64,000 nucleotides of DNA. Source: an uncultured bacterium. GTDB lineage: Bacteria > Cyanobacteriota > Vampirovibrionia > Gastranaerophilales > Gastranaerophilaceae. Numbering within the stretch: position 1 is the first letter of the stretch; every line of letters starts with the position of its first letter. Positions 52,162 through 62,124 of the stretch are shown one piece after another. Made by a program: the position numbers and the translations under genes. Location: contig CASDPF010000004.1 of the NCBI GenBank assembly GCA_949282215.1, forward strand, positions 35,615-99,614, read 5' to 3'. A model generated the notes under the pieces. That model ran no database searches. It saw only the letters and a program-made list of their open reading frames with translations, and was not told where the DNA came from.

Positions 52162-54648
52162 ATGAAAGAAAGTTATTTTCCTCAGGAAATAGAAAAAAAA
52201 TGGCAAAAAATATGGGAAGAATCAGGGACTTTTAAAACGCCTGATGAAAGTGATAAGCCGAAATATTATGCATTATCAATGTTTCCATACCCGTCTGGCA
52301 AACTACACATGGGGCATGTAAGAAATTATACAATTACTGATGTGATTGCAAGATTTAAAAAGGCTCAAGGATATAATGTTCTGCATCCTATGGGATGGGA
52401 TAGTTTTGGGCTTCCTGCTGAAAATGCAGCGATGAAACACGGTGCTGATCCTGAAAAGTGGACAGTCGAAAATATTGCTTATATGACAAAACAATTGAAA
52501 ATGCTTGGTTTGTCTTATGATTGGGACAGAGAAGTTACAACTTGTAAGCCTGATTATTATAAATGGACTCAGTGGCTTTTCTTACAACTGTATAAAAAAG
52601 GTTTGGTCTATAAAAAAGAAGCTGCTGTAAACTGGTGTGCAGAATGTGCTACTGTTTTGGCAAATGAGCAGGTTATTGACGGCAAATGCTGGAGATGTGA
52701 CCATGAAGTAGAAAAAAAATATTTGTCGCAATGGTTTGTAAAAATTACAGATTATGCAGATGTCCTTCTTAAAGATTTAGACAAGCTTACAGGATGGGGC
52801 GATAATGTCAAAACTATGCAGGCTAACTGGATAGGAAAATCTCATGGGGCAATTTTCAGATTCCCTGTAGTAGATGCACCAAACGGTGAAAAAATTGAAG
52901 TTCCTGTATATACAACAAGACCTGATACTGTGCATGGTATAACTTATCTGGTTGTTGCTCCTGAATATAAAGATATTGAAAAGCTTACAACTTCTGAAAA
53001 TAAAGCTGATGTTGAAGCATACAGAGCGAATGCTCGCAAAATGACTGAGATCGAAAGACTTTCAACTGAACGAGTAAAAACAGGTGTTCCATTAGGCACC
53101 CATTGTAAAAACCCTTTCACAGGAGAAATTTTCCCTCTTTGGACTGCGGATTACGCTCTTGTTGAATATGGTACAGGGGCGGTAATGGCTGTTCCTACTC
53201 ATGATACTCGTGACTTTGATTTCGCTAAAAAATATAATTTACCGTTAAAAGTTGTAATCCAAAATCCTGAAAATCCTTCAGATTGCAAAGAGGCAGCTTA
53301 TACTGATTCCGGAGTTCTTGTAAATTCAGGTGAATTTAACGGTATGAAAAACGAAGATGCTAAAAAAGCTATTACAGAAAAAGCTGTAAAAGAAGGTTTT
53401 GGAGAGTTTAAAACTCAATACAGACTTCGTGACTGGTTAATTTCCCGTCAAAGATATTGGGGAGCTCCAATTCCTGTTGTTTATTGCGAAAAATGCGGAA
53501 TTCAACCTGTCCCTGAAGATCAACTTCCTGTAATGCTTCCGAAAGATGTTGATTTCAAGGTCGTTGGAAAGTCCCCTATTTTAACCTCAAAAACATTCCT
53601 TGAAACAATTTGTCCTTGTTGTGGAGGAAAGGCAAGACGTGAAACTGATACTATGGATACATTTATTTGTTCAAGCTGGTATTACTTGCGTTACGCAGAT
53701 GCTAAAAATGATAAAATGCCGTTTGCAAAAGATAAAGTTAACCATTGGTTGCCTGTTGACCAATACGTAGGTGGTATCGAACATGCTATTTTACACTTGT
53801 TATATTCAAGATTTTTCACAAAAGCTTTGCGTGATTTAGGACTTTTGGATTTTGATGAACCGTTCAAAAATCTATTGACTCAAGGTATGGTATTAAAAGA
53901 TGGTTCTAAAATGTCAAAATCTAAAGGAAATACGGTTGACCCTGATGAAATATTTGAAAATTACGGGGCAGATACTGCAAGATTATTTATCCTTTCAGAT
54001 TCACCTCCGGCAAGAGATTTTGACTGGTCTGACGCTGGCGTTGAGGGTTGTTACAAATTCCTTAACAGAGTTTGGCGACTAGTTGCTTCAAATGCTGATG
54101 ACATCAATTTGAAATATGAATTGAAATTCCCTCTAAAAAAAGAAAATGATGATTTAGTTCGTTGTGTTCATATTGCAATTAAGGGAATTACTAATGATAT
54201 TTCAAATGACTTCCAGTTCAATACTGTAATTTCCAAATATCGTGAACTTACTAATGCAATCTATGATTGGCGTGGCAAAAAATCTCAACTTAACGCTGAA
54301 GATAAAGATGTTATGAGCTTTGCTATTGTTTCTTTATTAAAACTCATGTCACCTGTTGCAGTTCATTTGACAGAGGAAGCTTGGCATGATTTAGGTGCAG
54401 AATCTTCAATTCACGATGAACCTTGGTGTGAATGGGATGAAAAATTGGCAAAAGCTAGTTCAATTACTTTAGTCGTTCAGGTTAACGGAAAAGTTAAAGA
54501 TAAGATTGAGGCTGATGAGGCTTCATCTGAAGATGAGCTTAAAACTTTAGCTTTAAATAGTCCTAAAGTTAAAGAACTAACCGATGGTAAGACAATTGTG
54601 AAAACAATTGTTGTTCCGAAAAAGCTCGTTAACATTGTAGTTAAATAA
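52162..54648 (+). CDS. leuS: Leucyl-tRNA synthetase
   Basis: The product is 828 aa. The HIGH region appears as YPSGKLHMGHVRNYTI and the KMSKS region as GSKMSKSKGNTVDP. The editing domain (about 220-400) has YTTRPDTVHG, and a Cys-x2-Cys zinc-like pair (CEKCG, CPCCG) is present. Complete at both ends, with a strong terminator after it. Confidence 0.97.
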   Translation: MKESYFPQEIEKKWQKIWEESGTFKTPDESDKPKYYALSMFPYPSGKLHMGHVRNYTITDVIARFKKAQGYNVLHPMGWDSFGLPAENAAMKHGADPEKWTVENIAYMTKQLKMLGLSYDWDREVTTCKPDYYKWTQWLFLQLYKKGLVYKKEAAVNWCAECATVLANEQVIDGKCWRCDHEVEKKYLSQWFVKITDYADVLLKDLDKLTGWGDNVKTMQANWIGKSHGAIFRFPVVDAPNGEKIEVPVYTTRPDTVHGITYLVVAPEYKDIEKLTTSENKADVEAYRANARKMTEIERLSTERVKTGVPLGTHCKNPFTGEIFPLWTADYALVEYGTGAVMAVPTHDTRDFDFAKKYNLPLKVVIQNPENPSDCKEAAYTDSGVLVNSGEFNGMKNEDAKKAITEKAVKEGFGEFKTQYRLRDWLISRQRYWGAPIPVVYCEKCGIQPVPEDQLPVMLPKDVDFKVVGKSPILTSKTFLETICPCCGGKARRETDTMDTFICSSWYYLRYADAKNDKMPFAKDKVNHWLPVDQYVGGIEHAILHLLYSRFFTKALRDLGLLDFDEPFKNLLTQGMVLKDGSKMSKSKGNTVDPDEIFENYGADTARLFILSDSPPARDFDWSDAGVEGCYKFLNRVWRLVASNADDINLKYELKFPLKKENDDLVRCVHIAIKGITNDISNDFQFNTVISKYRELTNAIYDWRGKKSQLNAEDKDVMSFAIVSLLKLMSPVAVHLTEEAWHDLGAESSIHDEPWCEWDEKLAKASSITLVVQVNGKVKDKIEADEASSEDELKTLALNSPKVKELTDGKTIVKTIVVPKKLVNIVVK

Positions 54649-54667
54649 AATTAATAACTTATTTTAA

Positions 54668-54707
54668 AACACCGGTATAATTATTAGATTATACCGGTGT
54701 TTTTTAT
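54668..54707 (+). terminator. Terminator after leuS
   Basis: Perfect 14-bp arms starting AACACCGGTATAAT and ending ATTATACCGGTGTT, with a 6-base loop and a T-run. Confidence 0.92.
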
Positions 54708-54876
54708 CGTTGCTTATTTTAAAAATTTGTTAGATTAAAGGTAAAAATATTTGAAAATTATATTATAAAGAAATGTAAAGGTTGTTATGTGCTAAGACAA
54801 TTTATGTGAGTAAAAATTTTTTATTTATACATATACTATGTGAGTATAACGAGAGTATTAAGAAAGGAGATTGTAT

Positions 54877-55191
54877 ATGCCATTACCTATAGGTCATTCT
54901 TATAATCCTAAAACAGGTCAAGTGGAAAATAACCTTACCAGAGGATTGACGAATAATAGAAAGACTATGCCTAGTAGCTCAACTGAGTATCAACAAAGAA
55001 TGAACGAGATAGTTGGTTCTAACGTTTCCGATGCTACAAAATTAGATAGATTGGTTGAAATGGGTGTACCAATGTATGAGGCTTCAAGATTAGTAAAAAA
55101 TCATAATCATCAAACAAGAACTAACCAAAATTCACTAACTGATTCGGATATTGCATTCTTAAATAAGCAAAACAAAAATGAAGTACAATAA
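54877..55191 (+). CDS. Small hypothetical protein
   Basis: The product is 104 aa from the ATG at 54877, with AGAAAGGAGA 6 bases upstream. It is polar, with no membrane segment: MPLPIGHSYNPKTGQVENN, then RMNEIVGSNVSDATKLDRLV and VEMGVPMYEASRLVKNH. The latter resembles a UBA-like helix by spacing only. Followed by a terminator, so a single-gene unit. Function unknown. Confidence 0.7.
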   Translation: MPLPIGHSYNPKTGQVENNLTRGLTNNRKTMPSSSTEYQQRMNEIVGSNVSDATKLDRLVEMGVPMYEASRLVKNHNHQTRTNQNSLTDSDIAFLNKQNKNEVQ

Positions 55192-55225
55192 ATTTAAGGA
55201 TATGATAGAATAGATTTTTTACATA

Positions 55226-55258
55226 AAAAGGTTTTCTTTCTTGGAGAAAACCTTTTTT
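55226..55258 (+). terminator. Terminator hairpin
   Basis: AAAAGGTTTTCT and AGAAAACCTTTT arms with an 8-base loop and a T-run. Confidence 0.88.
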
Positions 55259-55294
55259 AATTGATATGAATGAAAATAAAATAGAATTTATTAT

Positions 55295-55771
55295 TTATCT
55301 ATACATCATTGTACCTTGACACATATCAGGTGAAACCTCTATGTCATTTTCTATTATAAAGTCTAATATTTTATTTTCTTTTTCAGATGCGGATGAGAAA
55401 CCTAGTTTTCGCCAGAATTTATGCGGAGCTTGATAGGGGTTGTCGTAATTATATGCCAGTAAATAAAGTCTGCCTTTGCAACCTTCTTTATAGCTTAAAT
55501 TTTTTGCAAATTTCACAAATTCTGAACCGAAATTTTTTCTTCTGAAAAATGGCACAATCCATAAATCGTTAATGTATAACGATTTAATTGGTTCTTGGTT
55601 TTTATAAAATTGATTGTTTTTTAGCTCTGTGGGTGTAACTTTGAGTTTTCCTATGTATTCACCTGTTGATAAATCAACCATTCTATATTGGTTTTTATTG
55701 CCATAGACTAGCCTATTCGGCAGTTTATTAGGTTTAGTATATTTAAATGGTGCTATAAAGTTTATGTTCAT
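55295..55771 (-). CDS. GNAT-like acetyltransferase, paralogue A
   Basis: The product is 158 aa. NDLWIVPFFRRKNFGSEFVKF and KEGCKGRLYLLAYNYDNP..HKFWRKLGF fit the acetyl-CoA-binding helix-strand-helix of GNATs; the usual Q/RxxGxG/A loop appears as RRKNFGSEF. It opens MNINFIAPF. It is paralogous to the next gene (shared GCKGR/K[LV][YF]L block), with 14 bases between them. Confidence 0.7.
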   Translation of the reverse strand: MNINFIAPFKYTKPNKLPNRLVYGNKNQYRMVDLSTGEYIGKLKVTPTELKNNQFYKNQEPIKSLYINDLWIVPFFRRKNFGSEFVKFAKNLSYKEGCKGRLYLLAYNYDNPYQAPHKFWRKLGFSSASEKENKILDFIIENDIEVSPDMCQGTMMYR

Positions 55772-55785
55772 ATTTTTATTAAATT

Positions 55786-56394
55786 TTAATCGGAAAATCC
55801 GATTAGTTTTTTTAGTTTATAAATTAATCCTTTTTTAATATTTTGAGATTGTTCAGCTTGGAGCGGTTTGTACATAAGCAGATTATCCGCATATTCATAG
55901 CTAAGTTTTGAATGGTTTCTAATGCAACGGTCTAACATATAGTTGATATAATTATCGGTTGAGGTATAGCCTTGTTTTCTGTAAAAAATATGGCAAGGAT
56001 GTCTTGGGTCATATATTCTGCTGGCAACTAAAAATACTTTGCCTTTGCAACCTTGTTGTTTACTTTCCGCCTGAGCAAATTTTAAAAATTCTTTTCCATA
56101 TCCATGACGTTCATTTTCAATTTTTAGTAATTCGATTTTAAGGGCATTACAGATTTTTTCTTCTGGGTATATTTCATCACAAGTGAAGTTTTTGATTGGT
56201 CTTGTTATCATTTGACCTGCATATAATCCGTTTCGAGTATCTGACATTTTATGGATGTCAACAATGATAGTTTCTCTTTTTGACAAATCGAACATTTTTA
56301 CATTACGTTTGCTGTAAATTAAAAAATCAGGCATTTTCTGCTTAGTTACAGGTCGTAGATATGTTGGAATTTTATTGATTGTTAATTTTGTCAT
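55786..56394 (-). CDS. GNAT-like acetyltransferase, paralogue B
   Basis: The product is 202 aa. ERHGYGKEFLKFAQAESKQQ and GCKGKVFLVASRIYDPRHPCHIFYRKQGYTS form the GNAT core. The C-terminus has an added basic tail (GLIYKLKKLIGFSD). It lies upstream of paralogue A in the same orientation and probably shares a transcript. Substrate unknown. Confidence 0.7.
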   Translation of the reverse strand: MTKLTINKIPTYLRPVTKQKMPDFLIYSKRNVKMFDLSKRETIIVDIHKMSDTRNGLYAGQMITRPIKNFTCDEIYPEEKICNALKIELLKIENERHGYGKEFLKFAQAESKQQGCKGKVFLVASRIYDPRHPCHIFYRKQGYTSTDNYINYMLDRCIRNHSKLSYEYADNLLMYKPLQAEQSQNIKKGLIYKLKKLIGFSD

Positions 56395-56543
56395 AATTTT
56401 TATAAATAGTCTAAAAAAAATAATTGCTATTAAAATAAAAATTTTAATAATATTATTAACAAATAGTAAAATTACAGACTTTAAAATTTTTCTGTATTAT
56501 AATTGTAGATGTTAATTTACAGAATATAAATAGGGATAGAGTT

Positions 56544-57920
56544 TTGAATAAAAAGTATTATTTTATAGCGATAGGCGGAGTCGGAATGAGCGGACTCGCA
56601 AAATATTTATTGGAAAACGGTTGTGACGTATCAGGTTCGGATGTTTGCGACAGTAAATATGTCCAAAAGGTTAGAGATTTAGGTGCGATAGTCCATATAG
56701 GACATAGTGCTGATAATGTGCCTGATGATTGTGTGGTAATTGCAAGTACTGCAATTCGTCAGGATAATCCAGAAATGATTAGAGCTAAAGAGTTAGGCCT
56801 GCCGATTTATCACAGATCAGATTTGTTAGCCGAAATTTCAAGAGAAGGTAAGTTTTTCTTAGGCTATTCAGGTACTCATGGGAAGACCACAACAAGCGGT
56901 TTAGCTTCTTATGTAATGGAAAAAGCCGGATTAAAACCATCTTATGTTGTCGGCGGTATTATTCCTGAATTAGATACAAACGCTCATTGTCAGAATGGAA
57001 AGTATTTTGCAGCGGAGCTTGATGAAAGTGATGGCACTATTGTTAAGTATATTCCGAATATCGTTGTTATAAATAATTTAGAGGCCGACCATCTGGATTT
57101 TTATAAAAACGGTCTTCAATCTATTTTAGATACTTTTGAAACTTTTATTTCCAAAATGCCTGAGGATGGAGTTGTTTTAGTAAATTATGATTGTGAAGCT
57201 TCAAAAGGTCTTCATTGTCATAAAACTATGACCTTTGGTCTTTCTGACGGTGCTGATTATCAGGCAAAAAATATTGAATTCGGGTCTGAACTTACAAGTT
57301 TTGATGTCTATTTTAGAGGTGAATTCCTTGCTAATTTAAAAATTATATTGAAAGGTACTCATAATGTGTATAATGCATTGTCTGTATTAGCAAGTTTACA
57401 TCAAGCTGGTGTTAACCTTGAACTTGTAATTCCATATTTTGCTACATTTACAGGTATGGGAAGACGATTCCAAAAAGTTGGTACAGTCAACGGTGCTGTT
57501 ATTTTTGATGATTATGCACATCATCCGACGGAAATTAAGGCTTCATTGTCGTCAGCATTAAGCTTTAAGGATAAAAATGTTATTGCCGTTTTTCAACCGC
57601 ACAGATATACCAGATTAAAAAATCTTTGGGATGAGTTTTTGAATGCATTTGATAATGTTGATAAAGTAGTTGTAACAGATGTGTATGCTGCATCTGAGGA
57701 CGCTATTGATGGGGTAAATTCGGAAAAATTTACCAAAGCATTATCTGAAAGCGGAATTAATTGTGAATATATCAGTGGGGATATGAAGACCGTAGCAAAG
57801 ACAATTTTTCCTGAACTAAACAAAAATGATGTTGTAATAGGGCTTGGTGCAGGTACAATTACGGCTTTAGGAAAGGAACTTATAGCTTTAGATAAGGAGT
57901 TGAGCAACGTTGCGAATTGA
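56544..57920 (+). CDS. murC: UDP-N-acetylmuramate--L-alanine ligase
   Basis: The product is 458 aa, with a TTG start at 56544 preceded by GGGATAGAG. It adds L-Ala to UDP-MurNAc in peptidoglycan synthesis. Motifs are YFIAIGGVGMSGLAKYL, GTHGKTTTSGLASY, the ELDESDGTI segment and DDYAHHPTEIKASL. murB follows with an 11-base overlap. Confidence 0.96.
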   Translation: MNKKYYFIAIGGVGMSGLAKYLLENGCDVSGSDVCDSKYVQKVRDLGAIVHIGHSADNVPDDCVVIASTAIRQDNPEMIRAKELGLPIYHRSDLLAEISREGKFFLGYSGTHGKTTTSGLASYVMEKAGLKPSYVVGGIIPELDTNAHCQNGKYFAAELDESDGTIVKYIPNIVVINNLEADHLDFYKNGLQSILDTFETFISKMPEDGVVLVNYDCEASKGLHCHKTMTFGLSDGADYQAKNIEFGSELTSFDVYFRGEFLANLKIILKGTHNVYNALSVLASLHQAGVNLELVIPYFATFTGMGRRFQKVGTVNGAVIFDDYAHHPTEIKASLSSALSFKDKNVIAVFQPHRYTRLKNLWDEFLNAFDNVDKVVVTDVYAASEDAIDGVNSEKFTKALSESGINCEYISGDMKTVAKTIFPELNKNDVVIGLGAGTITALGKELIALDKELSNVAN

Positions 57921-58806
57921 GGAAAATTTTGACGTTTCAAAATTAACCAGTTTTAAGACGGGCGGGAAGATAAGAAAAGTTTATTTTCCTGAATGTGAAG
58001 CTGATTTTATCTCAATCTCAAAGTTAGAACCAGATTTTAAAGTGTTTGGAAATCTTTCTAATACATTAGTATCATTTGACGGATACGCTGGGGCTGTTGT
58101 TATTACAACTTCAATGAATAAATTTTCAATTAATGGTAACAGGGTTATTGCAGATTGCGGTTTAAAAGGACCAAAATTGTCTCAGGCAGTTGCAAGGGAA
58201 GGTTTAAGCGGGTTAGAATTCATGGTAGCATTTCCTGGAACTATCGGAGGGGAATGTTTTATGAATGCAGGAGCTCATGGGCAATCTATCAGTGATGTCT
58301 TAGTTTCTGTTAATTGCTGGTCTAAAGAAAAAGGTTTGTTTAAACTTTCAAAAGATGCAATGGAGTTTTCTTATCGAACTTCTGTTTGCCAAAAGGAAAA
58401 TTTTGTTATTTTGTCTGCTGAATTTGAATTAAAACCGGCTTCAGTTGATGAGATTGAAGCAAGAATGAAGGAAAATTTAGACTTTAGACATGCTAAACAG
58501 CCATCACTTGCACTTCCAAATTGCGGAAGTGTATTTAGAAATCCTGAGGAAAATTCAGCAGGCCGCTTGTTAGAGGAAGCAGGTGCCAAGTTATTAGCTG
58601 TCGGGGGTGTAAGAGTTTGGGAAAATCATGCAAACTTCATAATAAACGATGGGGCTGGTAATTCTCTTGATATATTAGAAATTATGTATAAAATGTACAG
58701 TTGTGTTAAAGAAAAATTCGGAATTGAATTAAAGCCCGAGGTAAGATATTTGGGCGGTAATAATGAAAAAGAGGTTGAATTATGCAAGAAATTAAAAATG
58801 TTATAA
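57910..58806 (+). CDS. murB: UDP-N-acetylenolpyruvoylglucosamine reductase
   Basis: The product is 298 aa, with a TTG start and AAGGAG 10 bases upstream. It reduces UDP-GlcNAc-enolpyruvate using FAD and NADPH. Motifs are TSFKTGGK, the FAD-binding LSGLEFMVAFPGTIGGECFMNAGAHG, the catalytic FSYRTS and the NCGSVFRNP segment with its Ser. Overlaps murC and ddl. Confidence 0.96.
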   Translation: MRIEENFDVSKLTSFKTGGKIRKVYFPECEADFISISKLEPDFKVFGNLSNTLVSFDGYAGAVVITTSMNKFSINGNRVIADCGLKGPKLSQAVAREGLSGLEFMVAFPGTIGGECFMNAGAHGQSISDVLVSVNCWSKEKGLFKLSKDAMEFSYRTSVCQKENFVILSAEFELKPASVDEIEARMKENLDFRHAKQPSLALPNCGSVFRNPEENSAGRLLEEAGAKLLAVGGVRVWENHANFIINDGAGNSLDILEIMYKMYSCVKEKFGIELKPEVRYLGGNNEKEVELCKKLKML

Positions 58807-59732
58807 ATAAAGATTCAAAAATAGCAGTTCTTTGCGGAGGGATGTCTTCTGAGGCTGAAATATCGATGCGTTCAGGTAAAGGATGTTATGATGCTTTGCA
58901 GAGATTAGGCTTTAAAAATTCAGAATTAGTTGTTGTAGATAAGAATATTTCTGAAAAACTAAAAGATGGTAAATATGATTACGCATATAACGCTCTTCAT
59001 GGCAAATATGGTGAAGATGGATGTATTCAAGGGCTTTTGGAAATTTTACAAATCCCTTATACAGGATGCGGTGTCATGGCAAGCTCAGTTTGTATGAATA
59101 AAGAATATACGAAAAGAATGCTTTCTGTAGATAAAAGCATTCCTTTAATCAAATCTGTTTTTGTAAGAAAAGGTGATGATGTAAAAGAATTAACTAAGGA
59201 TTTGAAATATCCGCTGATTACAAAACCTGTATGCGAAGGTTCAAGCTTTGGTATGACGAAGGTTAACACCCCTGAAGAACTGGAATTTGCGTATAAAGAA
59301 GCTTCTAAATATAATGATGATGTATTAATTGAAGAATATTTAGTCGGTATAGGTTGTACAGTCGGAGTATTAGAAGATAATGGCAAACCTTTTGCTACTG
59401 AAATATTAGAATTAAGACCAAAAAATGAATGGTATGATTATGAAGCTAAATATACCAAAGGGATGACTGAATTTATTTTACCTGCACAGATTTCAGAGGA
59501 GCTTACTAAAAAAGTAAAAGAAATTGCGGTAAAAGCATTTGAAATTACCGGATGCAGCGGTGTATCCAGAGTCGACTTTTTGATAGTGAACGATATTCCT
59601 TATGTATTAGAAATTAATACAAGCCCTGGAATGACAGAGACCAGCGATTTGCCGGCACAAGCTGCTGCTATGGGTGTTGATTACGATAATTTGGTTTTAG
59701 CTATATTAAATAGTGCAGGATTAAACAAATAG
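58782..59732 (+). CDS. ddl: D-alanine--D-alanine ligase
   Basis: The product is 316 aa. It joins two D-Ala for peptidoglycan. ATP-grasp motifs: VLCGGMSSEAEISMRSG, HGKYGEDGCIQGLLEILQIPYTGCG, EGSSFGMTKV, SGVSRVDFLI and EINTSPGMTETSDLP. It overlaps murB by 25 bases and is followed by ftsQ 7 bases later. Confidence 0.96.
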   Translation: MQEIKNVINKDSKIAVLCGGMSSEAEISMRSGKGCYDALQRLGFKNSELVVVDKNISEKLKDGKYDYAYNALHGKYGEDGCIQGLLEILQIPYTGCGVMASSVCMNKEYTKRMLSVDKSIPLIKSVFVRKGDDVKELTKDLKYPLITKPVCEGSSFGMTKVNTPEELEFAYKEASKYNDDVLIEEYLVGIGCTVGVLEDNGKPFATEILELRPKNEWYDYEAKYTKGMTEFILPAQISEELTKKVKEIAVKAFEITGCSGVSRVDFLIVNDIPYVLEINTSPGMTETSDLPAQAAAMGVDYDNLVLAILNSAGLNK

Positions 59733-59739
59733 GTAGATA

Positions 59740-60606
59740 ATGACAGATTTTGAAGAACAAAATGAGCAGGATGAAGTTATTGATCCTGATAGATTAGTCA
59801 AAAACGTAAGAAAGAAAAGAAAATTACGGAAAGGTCGCAGAAAACAAAATGTTTTCAGAAATTTCTTTCGTTTCTGTATGACACTGGTTTTGCTTTGCTC
59901 GTTTGTCTATATATCAAAAATGCCTCAGTGGTATTTAGATAAGAGATTATTTACGGTATCTAATAATAATGCTGTACAGATTATTAATAATAAAATAGTT
60001 AAGTCATATAAAATTCTTGCACTTTTGAAAAAAAGTGAAGTTCCTGATGTTCCTATTTATATGGCACGAACTGATTCTATTGAAAAAGAATTAAAAAAAC
60101 TTCCTCCGGTAGAAGATGTATTTATAAGACGTTATGCTTTTCCTGCAAGATTACAAATAATCATAAAAGAAAGAGTACCTGTTATTACTGTGGCTCCTGA
60201 TGTGAAAGTACCGCCTGTTGCTGCATTTACAAGAGACGGAGTGATGATAGGCCGTGAATATTTACCTTTAAGTAAGGATTTTAAGACTATCAAAGTTCTT
60301 TCTTACGGAAATAAGGGTGATGATTATACTAAATGGAATGTTGCTAAAATTAAGCAGATTGAGACAATTGTAAAATATGTAGAAACTTTTTCAAAAGAGC
60401 CTGTTGAATATATAGATTTACGAAATCCAAATGACGTATATATTAAGATAAAAACAGTCAATATTCGCCTTGGAAAACTTGATGATAGGGTATATGACAG
60501 AATTCAAAGAATACCGTCTATATTACCTCAAGTAAAACTGGTTGATTCAAAAGTTAAATATTTGGATTTGAGTTGGGAAAAAGTTAATTATCTGAAACTT
60601 GAGTAA
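59740..60606 (+). CDS. ftsQ: Cell division protein FtsQ/DivIB
   Basis: The product is 288 aa. A basic cytosolic N-terminus (RKKRKLRKGRRKQN) is followed by one membrane helix (FCMTLVLLCSFVYIS), then a POTRA domain (KELKKLPPVEDVFIRRYAFPARLQIIIKER) and a FtsQ C-domain. Located at the end of the murC-murB-ddl cluster, the usual place; ftsA/ftsZ are not in the window. Confidence 0.88.
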   Translation: MTDFEEQNEQDEVIDPDRLVKNVRKKRKLRKGRRKQNVFRNFFRFCMTLVLLCSFVYISKMPQWYLDKRLFTVSNNNAVQIINNKIVKSYKILALLKKSEVPDVPIYMARTDSIEKELKKLPPVEDVFIRRYAFPARLQIIIKERVPVITVAPDVKVPPVAAFTRDGVMIGREYLPLSKDFKTIKVLSYGNKGDDYTKWNVAKIKQIETIVKYVETFSKEPVEYIDLRNPNDVYIKIKTVNIRLGKLDDRVYDRIQRIPSILPQVKLVDSKVKYLDLSWEKVNYLKLE

Positions 60607-60641
60607 CATACTATATTCCCGCAATATAAAAGGAGAAAATA

Positions 60642-62051
60642 ATGAAAATTACATTAGCACAAACAAGATATAAAACCGGAGATTTTGAATTTAATTATAA
60701 TTCTCTTGCTGAAAAAATAAGTAATACAAGTTCTGATTTGATAATCCTGCCTCAAGTCGGATTAGAGGATTTAGGCGGAAAAGATCTTTTACTCGATGAA
60801 AATGTTAATAAAGCACAGTCAGAAATGTATAAGAAAATAGCCGATAATTTTTCGGATAAAACGATTTTAATCGGTGATATATTGATTAACCAAGGTGAAA
60901 TATCACTTTCTGCAGATGGATATTATGATATTTGCGGGGAAAGAGTTTTTGTAGCTGATTTTTATAACAGTGAAGTCGAATGTGATCTTTATGTTTTGGT
61001 GAAGAACCGTTATTATGCAATGAATTCTTATGATGATTTTATTGATAGTATAGAACCTTCTTCTAATTTTATTTTCGTAAGTGCTATAGGAATGGCTGAT
61101 TCAAATGTATATGCAGGCGGTAGTTTTGCAAAAAATAAGTTTGGAGTATCTGTTGCTCATTTGCCTTTATGTGAAGAAGGTATTACGGATGTGGATTTTT
61201 CAAAACCTATTGATTTTAAGACAACTGATTTGCAGGAACAAGTCTATAAAGTTATTACATTTGCGTTAAAAGAATACTGCGAAAATACAGGATTTAAAAA
61301 AGTAGTGTTGGGTCTTTCTGGCGGAATTGACAGTGCTCTTACAGCAGCACTTGCCGTAGAGGCTTTAGGTGCTGAAAATGTCTTAGGTATAATGATGCCT
61401 AGTATGTATTCATCAGAAGGAAGTATTTCTGACAGTATTGCTCTTGCAAATAATTTGAAAATGAATACTGTGAAAGAGCCAATTACTCCTTTATTTGATG
61501 CTTTTATGCTGAATAGAGAAAGAAAACACGATTTAGCTGAGGAAAACTTACAAGCCAGATTAAGGGCATTGATTTTAATGTTTTATTCAAACAGAGAAAA
61601 TAGTTTGCTTCTTTCCACCGGTAACAAGTCTGAATGTGCTATGGGATTTGGCACATTGTATGGAGATATGGCTGGGGGACTTAATTTAATTTGTGACCTT
61701 ACAAAAACTAATGTTTATAAACTTTCTAATTATATCAATAAAGATGGTGAGATTATTCCTCAGACAATCATTGATAAAGCTCCTTCAGCAGAATTGCATC
61801 CCGGACAAAAAGATCAAGATAGACTTCCTGAATATGCGGTTCTTGATGATATCTTAGAAATGTATTTTGAGCAAAATATTCCTCAAGAAGAAATTTATAA
61901 AAAATATGATAAATCTATAGTTGATGAAGTGATTAGAAAAACATATCGAATGCAATTTAAACGTTATCAGGGATGCCTTGGCGTAAGGCTTACCGAACGC
62001 TCTTTTTGCGGCGGTGGTATAGATTTGCCAATTGTCCAAAAAATGTATTAA
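60642..62051 (+). CDS. nadE: NAD+ synthetase with degenerate N-terminal glutaminase domain
   Basis: The product is 469 aa. The C-terminal ammonia-dependent synthetase is intact: VVLGLSGGIDSALTAALA (P-loop at about 226), LLSTGNKSECAMGFGTLYGD and KAPSAELHPGQKDQDRLP. The N-terminal nitrilase domain is shortened (about 200 residues instead of about 270). Its catalytic Glu position reads LPQVG (Gln38), and no Lys or Cys of the triad is found in the expected positions. It probably uses free NH3 or NH3 from a partner rather than its own glutaminase. Confidence 0.9.
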   Translation: MKITLAQTRYKTGDFEFNYNSLAEKISNTSSDLIILPQVGLEDLGGKDLLLDENVNKAQSEMYKKIADNFSDKTILIGDILINQGEISLSADGYYDICGERVFVADFYNSEVECDLYVLVKNRYYAMNSYDDFIDSIEPSSNFIFVSAIGMADSNVYAGGSFAKNKFGVSVAHLPLCEEGITDVDFSKPIDFKTTDLQEQVYKVITFALKEYCENTGFKKVVLGLSGGIDSALTAALAVEALGAENVLGIMMPSMYSSEGSISDSIALANNLKMNTVKEPITPLFDAFMLNRERKHDLAEENLQARLRALILMFYSNRENSLLLSTGNKSECAMGFGTLYGDMAGGLNLICDLTKTNVYKLSNYINKDGEIIPQTIIDKAPSAELHPGQKDQDRLPEYAVLDDILEMYFEQNIPQEEIYKKYDKSIVDEVIRKTYRMQFKRYQGCLGVRLTERSFCGGGIDLPIVQKMY

Positions 62052-62089
62052 AATCTTTCAATAACATATTTTTCAGCTATTTCAATCAA

Positions 62090-62118
62090 TTGACAAAATT
62101 TTGAACATGATTTAAAAT
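62090..62118 (+). promoter_or_regulatory. Consensus promoter, leaderless configuration
   Basis: TTGACA (62090-62095), a 17-base spacer and TAAAAT (62113-62118). The predicted start of transcription falls at the ATG at 62125, and no Shine-Dalgarno is present. Confidence 0.75.
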
Positions 62119-62124
62119 ATGTAT

